From: Petrosia ficiformis | Lineage: Eukaryota > Porifera > Demospongiae > Haplosclerida > Petrosiidae | Direction: 5' to 3' | Assembly (NCBI GenBank): GCA_947044365.1 | Contig: OX345642.1 | Coordinates: 1,202,001 to 1,266,000 of the forward strand | DNA length: 64,000 nt | Shown here: piece after piece, positions 24,029 to 38,600 of the stretch | Layout: every line of letters begins with the position of its first letter | Numbering within the stretch: position 1 is the stretch's first letter | Notes under the pieces: model-generated | What the model saw: the letters and a program-made list of their open reading frames with translations, nothing else | Database searches by the model: none | What the model was told of the DNA's origin: nothing | Translations under genes and position numbers: made by a program

Positions 24029-27000
24029 TTAAGGAAATATGTTCTCTTTGTATGATCTTAGTCTATATCTTGCTCTACTATCAGGTTCTGGTTTCATACC
24101 ACTATCCATTTCTTTAATGTACTCAGTTTGGTGCTTAAATTGTTCCTGTAAATCTTTGTATTGCTATATCATATACAAGAATTGAATACTGTTAACATGT
24201 GTAGAAACAAGACATGGGAATAGATGGGATGATAATTATAGTGAAAGATGACTCGCTGTTCTACATGTGTATATAAGAATACATATCCCACATAAAGGTG
24301 TGAATTTAACAATAAATTGTTGATTATTTTAAACAGATACGAAAGCGTAGAATTGTGCAATACAGATACTGTGAACTGCCTTAACCATATATTCCTATAA
24401 CCAATTTCAAGCTTTCAAATGTGTTTAGAAAATATTGAAGTATGTGTATTATAAAATCATTCTCTTTGTGTTAAAGACAGATAGCAATTGGTTAACCCCG
24501 TTTGGGTTAACGTGTGAGATACCAAAAGCTCCTGCAATTATCTATAATATATGATATCTACAAATAAACTTACAAATCTCTTCCTTACCTCTAATAATTT
24601 ATGATGCTCAACTTTCAATTTAGCATGAAATTGTATTCTTTGTCTTATATTACGATGACCAGATAGCTGAGCATTTTCTTTAATTAACTCCTGATTCTCC
24701 TATAAAATAATATTAATAATAATTATTATTATACATACACATCTTATGTAATAATATAGTATATAGTGTATAGTTTAATGTCATAAGGTTAATACATGAT
24801 TATACTGTAATGAAGCAATGGATCATACACAAAAAAATAACGGGAAGGATAATTATATGAAAATGGTGGAAGTAAAAAGATTGTTTGTCATTCCAAACTA
24901 AAGCATTTTTCAATGAATGCGAGATGAACTAGCACTATTTTACTCACTTTTATCAATTTTGACTTCTCTTCAAAAGCCCCTTCAAGCTGTGATCTCAGAC
25001 TCTCCTTTTCTTGAAATAAAACTTCTTCCTGACCTCTAAGTCTAGAAAGGGTTTATAAAACAGATGGTACTTCCTATCATTGTATAAACACATCTTTACT
25101 TACCTCTGCATTTGTTCCTCTAGTAGTCTCATATTTTGTGTTACTGATTCAAGACTATCGGAATAAAAGACATAGTTAACAGTATTCATACCAATATTTC
25201 CAATAGAAGGATACGATACACAATTGCCACAGCCACACCTATTTATGATACTCACATGCAAGAATGCTACACTATTATACATGTAACAGTATGATAGTAT
25301 AGTTATATATATATATATATATATATATATAACTACTCCATTTGCAAAATTGTAGGCACAGTTTCACCTTGTTGCCATGGTTTCTTCCGTGTGGCTTGAC
25401 CTTTGAACTGTGACGTATAATATAAGGACAATTATAATATATATATATATAGTTCAAAGGTCAAGCCACACGGAAGAAACCATGGCAACAAGGTGAAACT
25501 GTGCCTACAATTTTGCAAATGGAGTAGTCAAGAAAGGAAAAGTTAGAGAACTAAGATGATAAGAATAAGAATGGATGTGTGCCGCCAATTTTCAGAGTAA
25601 GAAGATGATAAAAAAAGGAAGAGAATAGTTAGAGAACTTTGAATACATCACTACTACATAGAAACCTCAGTCATGCAACTGCAAACTGAATAAATAATGA
25701 ATAAAGAGGCTAGAACAATAGCAAATATACATGTATATTAGTATGGTGTAGTTTGCAGAATTTCTGCGGGTGTTCGCTAGTTATTATTATTGTTGCTCAA
25801 TTATTTTTTCTTCTATTATTCAAAGAAGAGTCCAAGTGACATTATTCATCAGAAGGGTGCTAGTAACAGTACTCTTCTATACTACAAACCCAGTGAGAAA
25901 GAACCTTGATGGTCAAAGATGATTTGTAAAAAACAAACTTTGTTTGTCAGCCGCCATATTATTTTAAGTATTGGATATTGTCATATGTACCTTTGAGTTG
26001 CTTCCATGGCTTTTTTAATAGCTAGCTCTCTCTCTTGTTTCAAGATTGCCAACTGGTTTGAGCTCTTCTCAAGAGCGTCTGTTAGTTCAACTGCTTCTTG
26101 TTTAACTTCTAATTCTCTGAAACATGTGATATAATAGCATCCATTGGGATTTGGGATGTCGTAATCAAGTGCTCCTTAGGCTAAGTTCCACAAACCAGCC
26201 AGCACTGGAGCACCCACCAGTGATAAGCTCATATGGCACACCAGTGGCCCAAAGAGTTTCTTATTTGCACTGCACAGTTCTCTTTGGGCCAGATGGTGGA
26301 GTTATTAATGAATATATTGTCACTAACAACATTATCTCTTTGTTAATTGGCTCAAGACGTATTCCTAATGGTGCACACACTAGCCATTGTTGAGCCAATT
26401 TGGCCCATGCTTCAAAATTAAAAACTCTGATTCCCATCCTGAGCAGCAATATTAATGGATTTAGTAAATTGATATTCTAAGTACCAGTATTAAGACTCAG
26501 CGATATAAACTGACAAAGAGTATTACAATTGTGATGAGTGGGTCCTTACTTTTTCACATGCTCTTCAAGATCAGCTTCCATTTTGTACTGTTGTGAGATG
26601 TGCTGTGTTTTCAGTAACTCATGTTCTCTTTCAAGAGTTTCATAATCTCTCATCTTCGCCTAATAGCATAAATTATGAACATATGATTTTAACCACCAAC
26701 AAACAATGTATATACACACATACACAATTATATATACATGTACATACATTCACGAAGCTTCTTAGATACCAAATTGCGTTGATTTCTGAATAATGAGCAA
26801 TTAAATGTAATCGTCTCTGATCAAGAGGTGAGAATACAGAAAAGGACGTAATTCTGCAGTACAATTTTGAACATAGGCTCAGACAAAGGTAGCAAAACAA
26901 TATTCGAAGCTTCACATGTTTTTATCAATGTTGCTTTTACATTGATTGGCTATAGAATGCCTCTAAAACTAAATCATTGCTTTATAACGAGTACTAGTCT

Positions 27001-27817
27001 TGTTTCTGTTGCTGTTTCTACTTGGATTTAGCATCACTGGACTGAGAAATGAGACAGAAGCAGCCAACAACACAACCTCAACTTTTCTGGAACACACCCA
27101 CATTCAAACCTTTCCTTTAGCCCTAATCTAGGCTAGTGCTTCATGTAAGCACAAGAAATAATTAGAACATATATGGTACTATACTACAATACTATAATAG
27201 AAAAACCCTACCCCTATGATAAAAGACCTACCCCTATGATAGAAGTGTACTAACTAAGTGTAGTACCATATATACTCTAATTATTTCATGAAGGCTTTAA
27301 TTATTTCATGAAGGCTTACATGAAGCATGAACCCTAATCTATCTAAGATTAGATCTCTAACCTTTAAATATTGTACATCTTCATCTTTCTCTTCAAGCAT
27401 GTTTTGTAATTCTGATAGTAGATTAGAATATCCATTTCTCTCTGATTCTAATTGATGGATACGATCAGCTTGATCTTCAAGATATGTATTTATATCAACA
27501 TCGTCAGTTAATGATTGGATCTGTACAATAACAATAATAACAATAATAACAATGATAACAACAGATGTTAATGAATAACCAGGTTAATAGTATTGAAATA
27601 AAGAGAGACACAATTCATGAAAAATCTGGACCAGCTGGGATTCGAACCCAGGACCTTCTGATCACCAGTCCGATGCTCTATCAACCGAGCCACTGGAGCC
27701 AGGTTGAGGAAGAGCATTTCATAGACAATGTCTACTACTTAGGTACAGGCAAATTCAGCTCAGTATCTCTCCTTGAGCTGTTTCATAATAACAACAATAA
27801 TAATCAGCTCTAGTTAG

Positions 27818-27871
<54 letters not shown>

Positions 27872-29627
27872 TAGTTAAGATCACAAGTGTATTAAAGTGT
27901 ATTAATTTTATTCATACCTTTTGGAGGACAGCTTCTTTCTCTGTCTGTAACTTTGTAAGTTGTTGTATTTCCAACTCTTTACTAACCAACTGAAAATAAG
28001 CAAAATATGAAGAAAAAAGTATCCCTGATTGCTTTGTGGTGTAGCTCAAGCGCATATTCTATTACATCCCACACCCATTAATTGATTGAGCACCCCCCTC
28101 TCCTGAATGACGCAACTAACTTAACTACACATACAATACATACTCACATAAGTGACACAAACATATATATAATTATATACATTATATTATAAATATACAT
28201 CAAACCTGTGGAAAAGCAATCATAGGAATGGGCCTATAGGCTATAAAAACATTAGATCATCCAAGAGTTTTACTACAGGAAGAGCTCAAGGTGATTACAT
28301 GTATGTTTCATTTCACATTTCCATAAAAGGACATTGAACAGATCAATACTAAATTAGTTTACTATGAAATTTGGACTGGAGAAACCAGTCTGGATAACCA
28401 GTCTGGATAACCAGTCTGGATAACCATTCTGGATAACCAGTCTGGATAACCAGTCTGGATAACCAGTCTGGATAACCAATTCTTAAGTTACATGTATATT
28501 ATTAAAAATGAAAGAGCATGGTTGGGATATAAAAACTGAAAAAGCACAGGAACAAGATTGGGATGGTACCTTAGCAACAAAATTAAACTAACCACTTCCA
28601 CATAACAACCCTACATAAGTATAACTAGCACTATGTGTTTACATATGTACTGTAGCTACTAATGTGGAAGTGGTTAGTTGCTAGGGTATCATCTTAATCT
28701 TGTATATAGTACTATGTGTTTACATATGTACTGTAGCTACTAATGTGGAAGTGGTTAGTTGCTAGGGTATCATCTTAATCTTGTATATAGTACTATGTGT
28801 TTACATATGTACTGTAGCTACTAATGTGGAAGTGGTTAGTTGCTAGGGTATCATCTTAATCTTGTATATAGTACTATGTGTTTTCATATGTACTGTAGCT
28901 ACTAATGTGGAAGTGGTTAGTTGCTAGGGTATCATCTTAATCTTGTATATAGTACTATGTGTTTTCATATATATGTACTGTAGCTACTAATGTGGAAGTG
29001 GTTAGTTGCTGGGGTATCATCTTGTTTACATATTATGTGCTTTTTCAGTTTTATATGTCTTTCAATATTATAATGTTTTACGTTTTTATTCAAAAATTGC
29101 ATTTTGTAGGAGAATCTTGTCTAAACTACTGTATATTGTAAATTGGGAAATCTTCAGTGTTAAATACATTTCATTGCTGTTTACATACATAAAAATTAAT
29201 ATCCTTATAATATTTCACTACTCTTAATTTAAAACTACATGTACATGTACATGTACATGTACATACAATCTGTGAATGTAAAATCCATGAAATACATATA
29301 TTTTTACCATGCAAATTTTCCAATCTAAATTAAGTTCTCCACACACAATTATTCAATTACCTGTTTCTCTAAATCTTCAATGTGTTTTTCTTTAGTGACT
29401 ATATCAAGTTGTACAGTATTCAACTGTGTGGATAACTCTTCTAATCTAGATCGTACTTCTTCAAGTTCTTCTAATAATAACTCTTGCTATATAGACAACA
29501 ATAAAATATTATGTGTGTGTGTGTGTGTCTGTGTGTGTGTACGTATGTATATATATATATGTATGTATGTACATGTATGTATGTATGTATGTATATATGT
29601 ATGTATGTATGTATGTATGTACACATG

Positions 29628-29661
<34 letters not shown>

Positions 29662-29702
29662 TGTATGTATATATGTATGTATGTATGTGTGTACAATTGT
29701 AC

Positions 29703-29735
<33 letters not shown>

Positions 29736-32700
29736 TGTATGTATGTATGTATGTATGTATGTATGTATGTATGTATGTATGTATGTATGTGTATGTATGT
29801 ACGTATGTGTGTATGTATGTATGTATGTATGTATGTATGTATGTATGTATGCATGTACATGTATGTAACTATGTAATAGTATGTATATACAATGTATGTA
29901 TGTATGTGCGTATGTATGTACTATGTACATGTGTGTTCAACACTGTACAATATGCAGGAGATGCTAACATTAATTTCTCTATTTTTTATATCCTTGGTAT
30001 GTTGAATCTCTAATTTAGTTTTGTTTATCTTCAGTTCTTCTATTTGAGACGTCTATTATGTGAGAGAGGTAAGTAGATAGAAAAATAGATAGATAGATAT
30101 AATGTATATTACATTGAAGTGATTGAACATACTAGCATATCAATTTTAGTTATAGATTGATTTAATTCCAGCTCTCTTTCTTCCAAATCTTTCTTCGCTG
30201 ATGTTAGTTTGGAATCATCATCAGCTGCTTTTCCACGTAACTGGTTCACTGTAGTCATTAGCTCAGTAATAGCTGTATGATCTTGAGAGGACCTAGAAGT
30301 CAAAGACTGGATTCTGTTTTGGAATGAGTCTATTTCGTTTTGCTTTTCACTGAGCTGTAGAAAGAAAGACAATATGGAAGAGAATTCAACGGAACAGATA
30401 TGTAAGTATTTTGATAAAATATTGTTTATTTTTTAAAATGAAAGAACATGTAGGGATATCAAAACCGAAAAAGCACAGAAACAAGATTACTTTAGCAACA
30501 AAATTAAACAAACCACTTCCATATAACAAGAGAAGTTATACTATTATGTGGAAGTGGTTTGTTTAATTTGGTTGCTAAGATACCATGACAGTCTATAACC
30601 ATGGTTTTAGTCAGAGCTCAGAGAAAGGAGAGTGGAAATGTCAAAAGCATGACCACATCAAGGGCCTAATTGCATTCCTATTTCCACATCAATTTGCTCC
30701 TTTACTCAGTAGCATCTTTTAAACAATTAATAACATTTCAAAAGATGTTTTAGTTGAATAAATAATAATTATATTTCAATTACACGATGAGGAGCAATGC
30801 CTGCTAAAGCCAACACCACCTATCATACATGTATCATGATATTCAGTGTTTAGCCAGGATATTTAGAGTGGTGGTCAGATTCTAACTCGCATTTATATAT
30901 ACTTAATACTGTCTTAGTACCCTATGCATGTATTATCAGAGAGGTGGTAAATTCATCTGAGAGGTGGTTAATTCATTTGAGTGATTGTTAATTCATGCTG
31001 AGTGGTGGTTATTCCCAACCAGTGCTGACCAGTGTGGGCAGAGCACTGTAGCACTAGCTAAAACCCCCTTTAATAATGCATTGTGAGGTTTAAATTATAG
31101 ATCCATTGAACTAACTAATGAGCACTTAGTAACTAAATCACTTTCAATAAGCTTAAAAATGAATAATAAATTGTGTGAGAAACTAGTCATATTATAACTA
31201 AAAGTGGTCATTGTTGTCGTACTAACACAGGACTAATTAGATGTCTCAGTTTACAAAATATATATATACATGTTTCATGTTTCATGTAAGTCATTATGAG
31301 AATATATGAAAGTTATCACTATGATTGCTGCACCCTTCTATATGTTACTAGCACCTTACTAAGCTCACTGATACTTACTGTACATGTATCATTGCTGCAC
31401 CCTTCTATATGTTACTAGCACCTTACTAAGCTCACTGATACTTACTGTACATGTATCATTGCTGCACCCTTCTATATGTTACTAGCACCTTAATAAGCTC
31501 ACTGATACTTACTGTACATGTATCATTGCTGCACCCTTCTATATGTTACTAGCACCTTAATAAGCTCACTGATACTTACTGTACATGTATCATTGCTGCA
31601 CCCTTCTATATGTTACTAGCACCTTAATAAGCTCACTGATACTTACTGTACATGTATCATTGCTGCACCCTTCTATATGTTACTAGCACCTTAATAAGCT
31701 CACTGATGTACATGTATGATGTTGCACCTTTCTTTAATAACAGAAGAGAATAGGGCTTGAGCAATCGTTATAATATCATGTAATATGAGTGAAGCATTTT
31801 GTAAATGTTCCTACTACAGATGGATGTTGTTTTAGTTAACTAAGTAAATCCTATTTTAACAAGGCATTTTGACTTTTAGTTACAACTAAATTACAAATCT
31901 ACTCTGATAACTACAACTAACTAAAATGAAAATTGGTCAATAATGGACACTTTTAGTTAGTTAACTAAAACCCTTTCAGTAAGCCTTTTTACTAAATTAA
32001 ACTAACTAAAGTTAGAGAAAGCAGGCATACTACATCCATAACTAAAAGTGGTACTAACTAAACTAAAGTTAGAGAAAGCAGGCATACTACATCCATAAAT
32101 AAAAGTGGTACTAACTAAACTAAAGTTAGAGAAAGCAGGCATACTACATCCATAACTAAAAGTGGTACTAACTAAACTAAAGTTTGAGAAAGCAGGCATA
32201 CTACATCCATAACTAAAAGTGGTACTAACTAAACTAAAGTTAGAGAAAGCAGGCATACTACATCCATAACTAAAAGTGGTACTAACTAAACTAAAGTTTG
32301 AGAAAGCAGGCATACTACATCCATAACTAAAAGTGGTACTAACTAAACTAAAGTTTGAGAAAGCAGGCATACTACATCCATAAATAAAAGTGGTCATATT
32401 TGTCCAACTAAAACAACAATAATATGGATGTAGTAATTATGTACTGTACTCGAATATCTAAACAAAAGTATATATGGTACTATACTAGGTAGTATATAGG
32501 CTAGGCTAGGATAGGGTTTCCTATCGCAGTATAGTACCATATATACTCTAATTATTCATACATGTACCTTCTTTTGTAGTTCATTTCTAACTTCACCAAT
32601 CTCCTTTACTAATAGTACATTCTGTTCAACAGTAGCAGCTAACTCTTTCTTTGACTCATCATTTTCCAATTGGCTGGTAAGAGATAGTACCTTATCTGTT

Positions 32701-35610
32701 TCAAAAGCTAGTTGCTCTTCCAAAGACTATAGGAATAGAATGGATATAGTATACAAGTAATTATAAGTAACCTAAGTTCATAGGTTTAGATATTTTTGAA
32801 GCATGGGCCAAATTGGCTCAACAATGGTTAGTGTGTGTGATTGTTGTTTTAGTTGGACAAATATGACCACTTTTATTTATGGATGCCATTGGGGGTAATA
32901 CATCTTGAGCTAATTAACAAAAAGTTAATGCTGTTAGTGACAATATAACTGCGCCATCTGGCCCAAAGAGAGAATTGTGCAATGCCAAGTAAAAAGCTCT
33001 TTGGGCAAATGGTGCACCATATGAGCTTACCAAAAACACTGCCTAAGTTTCAAAACAGGATACTTACCTGCGAAATAATTTTGATCAAACGCTTACCTTC
33101 AACTGGTCACCATTTCACCATTTTGTAGAGAAAGTCAATGTATTTTTTGGTATCCACACAGAAAGAACTATTATTACTCTTCTAAGCTACCAAATTACAA
33201 TGACTTCATGCACAAAATGGTGGAATGGCAGCAATTGAAGGTACATGTTTGATCAAAATTATTTGCAGGAAAGTGTTCCTTTTTGAAAATCAGGTCACGT
33301 ATTATGTATGATAAATACCTGTATATCTAACTGAAGAGATTGTGAGTGTTGTTTCTCTTTCTTCAACTGATCTTCTTTCTCTTGTAGATAATGATCCTTG
33401 AATATAACCTCTTCTCTTAGAGTCTCTACTTCATCCTAATCAATGAAAATCTATAATACTTTATCTGTATATTGAGATTATGTGTTTCTATGGAAACAAG
33501 CACGAAACATATTTTAATAGGCCATACATTGTGCTAATACCATATCACTTATGACATGACTGAACAAGTCCCATAAATAATATATTATTTTACATATGCA
33601 TATCACATGACTGGAATGTCATTACTATTTCCAATTATATTATAATATTATATTACATGTACATGTACTGTACATTGGTACATGTATGTCATCATAATTA
33701 TACATGTACATGTATGTCATTATAATTATACATGTAAATAGATGACTTACTTGTAAATTCTGCAGGTTCTCTAAAGTTCGTTCATATTTACCTGTCTCTG
33801 CAGCCAATTCCTGTTCTAGTCCTCCAATCTTAGATACATGTAGATAGATGGAATGGATGAATAGATAGATGGATAGATAGATGGATGGACATATAGATAG
33901 ATAGATGGATGAATATATAGATAGATAGATAGATAGACATATAGATAGATGGATGGACATATAGACAGATAGATGGATGAATATATAGATAGATAAATAG
34001 ATAGATAGATAGATAGATGGACTGACAGAAATATATTCTGTGCATACCCTTTCAAAAAGTTCATTTCTTTTAGTTTCATTCAATTGTTTTTCTTTACATA
34101 ATTCATTTTTTACTTCCAATAGCTCCTTGTCAGCTGACTGAAGACAAAGTCTCAAATCTCTTACTTCTTCCTGCAAAACTGAGAGAGATAGATAGATAGA
34201 TATATAGATAAATAGAAGAGACAGAAATCTGTGCAGATTGCACGGAACTTCTATGTATGTACATGTATGTATGTATCTATCTATGTACATGTACATGTAT
34301 CTATGCATGTATGTATGTATTTATCTATATATTTATGTATCTATGTATCTATCCATTCATGTGTCTACGCATCTACATGACGGTATATGTATCTATGCAT
34401 CTGTGTATCTATCTATGTATTCACAATGTATGTATCTATGTATCTATCTATGCATCTATATCTATCTATCTATCTATCTATCTATCCCTCCGTCCATCTG
34501 TCCGTCGGTTCATCTATCCATCCATATATCTAACCAATATTAGAAGCTTCCAGTTTAGATTTAGATCCCTCAATTAATTTGTTAGTATATTGTATCTCCT
34601 GAACCTCTTCAGTCTTTTCTTCAACTTGTGACTGTAAAATACTCTCTGTAGATTTCAGCTGTAGAATTTGATGATCCCTTGCCTACACAATGTACATGTA
34701 TGTAACAAATGTACATGAACATGATATACGAATGTACGTATAAGTAGTATACATACACATACATAACTTGCATGTACATGTATATGTATAATTATGACCC
34801 CTCGCCTACATAATGTATGTACATGTACATACAATGTATATACATGTACATGTGCATGTACGTAACTAAAATGATATACATGTGTACATGCACATTCATA
34901 CGTACATGTGTACATGTATAATTATGACCCCTCGCCTACATAATGTATGTACATGTACATACATGTACATGTGCATGTACGTAACTAAAATGATATACAT
35001 GTGTACATGCACATTCATACGTACATGTGTACATGTATAATTATGTACTATTGTAATGGAGAATAATTGAATGAAGTAAATAGACTGAGAGATTGTCAAA
35101 TAGATACATACACATGTACATGTATAACATAAAACAATACCTCCATTTCTTTTTTAAGATTGCTATTACTATCTTGTAATCCTTTCATTTGTTGTAACAA
35201 TACTTCACCAACTTCATGTACATCAACAGATAAAGGTACTTCCTCCTTTACATTCTTCTCTTCAACTTCATCTTCTATGTTTAAAGGACTCAATTTAGGG
35301 TCTGGAGATGTTTGAGCACTCTGGGACTCAAAACCACTTAAAGGTGCAAAGAATAGGTTTTGACGAAGATGAGTAACAGTTAGTTTTTGGAAAGGGGTAC
35401 TAGTAACTGATTTAGTTCTTCTGGTACTAGCAGGAGTAATTATTGCCTGTAGAATAATGGAATCTTATATGATAGTACAACAAGCTTAGTAAAATGTTAG
35501 TTTGTTTAATGGATGAAATAGATGAATAGATGGACGAATTGATGCATGCATGAATGTATGTATGTATGTATGTACATGTATGTATGTATGTATGTATGTA
35601 TGTATGTATG

Positions 35611-35644
<34 letters not shown>

Positions 35645-38600
35645 TGTATGTATGTACATGTACATGTATGTATGTATGTATGTATGTATGTATGTATGTA
35701 TGTATGTATGTACATGTATGTATGTATGTATGTATGTATGTATGTATGTATGTATGTATGTATGTATGTATGTTTGCATGTATGTATGTATGTGTGTGCG
35801 TATGTATGTATGTATATATGTATGTATGTATGCATGTATGTATGTACATGTATGTTTGCATGTACATGTATGTATGTTTGCATGTATGTATGTTTGTATG
35901 TATGTATGTGTGTGTATGTAAATGTATGTATGTATATAATTATGTGTAATAGATCTATAGGTACTGTAGTAATGTATCTCACTTTGATTGCATTCAAATG
36001 GCTATCATTCATTGATTCTCTCTCAATGTTGTGTTTCATTTTCATCACCTCAATAGTTCTCTATAGTAAACAGCATATACACATAATTATAAAATTAATA
36101 ATAATAATAATAATATTATTAATTAATCATTGTTAATCTAACCTCTAATTCTTCATTACTTTTCTTTGTTAATGACAGACATGATTCTAATGAACTTTGT
36201 TTCATCTTGTGTTGCTCTCTTTCATGAAATAGTTTTTGTTGAGTCTAAAAGTGAACATGTATGAATATATGTATGTACATGTATGTATGTATGTCTATAT
36301 ATACATGTATATATGTATGTACTGTATGTATGTATGTATGTATGTATGTACATGTATATAATGTACATATAGTGTTATATACACATGTACAATTACATAC
36401 CGTATCTAATTCAGTTTGTAGATGTTGACAATGATGATGTAGTCTCTCTACTTCACTGTTTAAAGTAGTTAATTGTGTAAGTGATTCACTATTATATGTA
36501 TTTAAAGAGTCTTTAATTTGTCTTTCTAAATGTAGAGTATACTTTTGAAGACGAATCAGTTCTTTCTTATCACTGGTATTATTTCCAGATGACAATTCTC
36601 TTAACTGTTTCACCTCGGCTGGATAAAAATACAAACACTGATATGTAAATTTGCATGTAGGATTTCAGTGAGGGTTTCATTTGCCCTTCCCCCTGGCTTG
36701 GAAGTTACATGTAGTTGCCCAAAAGGTAAAGCATAAAACCCCTGTTCGTTGCCCCCATAGTCTCTCAGATTCAACTTTTTTGTCCCTCTTCACAAGTTTT
36801 ATGAATGAAGGCCATCTCAATGTCAAATGTTACTGTAATTAAAATCTCTAAATTATGATAACTTTATATATACTATAGTGTATAGCTTAATGTCATAATG
36901 TTAATACATGATTATACTGTAACTCACTAACTTATATGTACTATAGTGTATAGTTTAATGTCATAATGTTAATACATGATTATACTGTAACTCAATAACT
37001 TATATGTACTATAGTGTATAGTTTAATGTCATAATGTTAATACATGATTATACTATAACTCACTAACTTATATGTACTATAGTGTATAGTTTAATGTCAT
37101 AATGTTAATACATGATTATACTGTAACTCACTAACTTATATGTACTATAGTGTATAGTTTAATATCATAAGGTTAATACATGATTATACTGTAACTCACT
37201 AACTTATATGTACTATAGTGTATAGTTTAATGTCATAATGTTAATACATGATTATACTATAACTCACTAACTTATATGTACTATAGTTTATATGTACTAT
37301 AGTGTATAGTTTAATATCATAAGGTTAATACATGATTATACTGTAACTCAATAACTTATATGTACTATAGTGTATAGTTTAATGTCATAATGTTAATACA
37401 TGATTATACTATAACTCACTAACTTATATGTACTATAGTGTATAGTTTAATATCATAATGTTAATACATGATTATACTATAACTCACTAACTTATATGTA
37501 CTATAGTGTATAGTTTAATGTCATAATGTTAATACATGATTATACTGTAACTCAATAACTTATATGTACTATAGTGTATAGTTTAATATCATAAGGTTAA
37601 TACATGATTATACTGTAACTCAATAACTTATATGTACTATAGTGTATAGTTTAATGTCATAATGTTAATACATGATTATACTGTAACTAAATAAGGAAGC
37701 AATGGATAAACAAAATAGAACAAGAATGGTAATTATATGAAAATGGTGCAGGTAAAAATTTTGTTGGTCATTCTAAACTAAAGTTATGAACATTTTCAGT
37801 GAACGTGAATGACCTTTAGTGTCAGTCAATTAGAACTTACCCCTCAGATCTAAGTTCTCTATTGCAAACTTTGTCACTTCAGGATTATGTTCAATAAGTA
37901 ATTTTAATTGTTTCACTTCATCCTGTAACATGCTCTATAGGAAAATGGGTTGAATACAAACAAGAAACATAGTACTAAAAGACAGTTTCTGTTTCCATAG
38001 CAACCTCTTCAAACACATATTAGTACTTGGATATTATTGACCCTTCTAGATAAGGTTCAATTATACACATTTACAGTATACATTGTTTGTACATGCACAT
38101 GTACAGTGTTCTGCTCACACTGGTCGAGAAATAACCAGCTCTCAGATGAATTAACCACCTCTTAGATAAATTAACCACCTCTCAGATAGCACATATATAT
38201 CCATGCAGGCTACTGAAGCAGAATTAAGTATATACTAGATAAAAAGCAATGGAGAATCCAACCACCACTCTAAATATTCTGGGCAGAACACTGCATATAC
38301 ATGTGTATCCAATTAATTTTCAAGAATAGGAAATATGCTAGTAGTTTATACATGTATACACACCATGTATTGATGTGAGGCCTTGTGTACAGTGGATTTG
38401 TGATGAGTATTAATGGATAACCACATGATTGCTAAAATCTGATTGTTGTAATGTAACACTACGAATTGAGTCTATCTATTGCATCAAACACATTGCAAGA
38501 CATTGTGTAACAATTACATGTACACACCTAGGTCTTACGAGGAGGATCAAATATCAGTGACCACTGACCAGAGTTTTTGATAAGTTTTGAAGCATGGGCC

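Noticed and set aside
27565..27813. 82-codon frame containing [11 protein letters not shown]
   Set aside because: Antisense translation of a tRNA-like sequence, a well-known false protein.
32002..32397. 131-codon repeated frame (19-residue unit)
   Set aside because: The 57-bp minisatellite unit is divisible by three, so the open frame is an artefact within a KIF15 intron.
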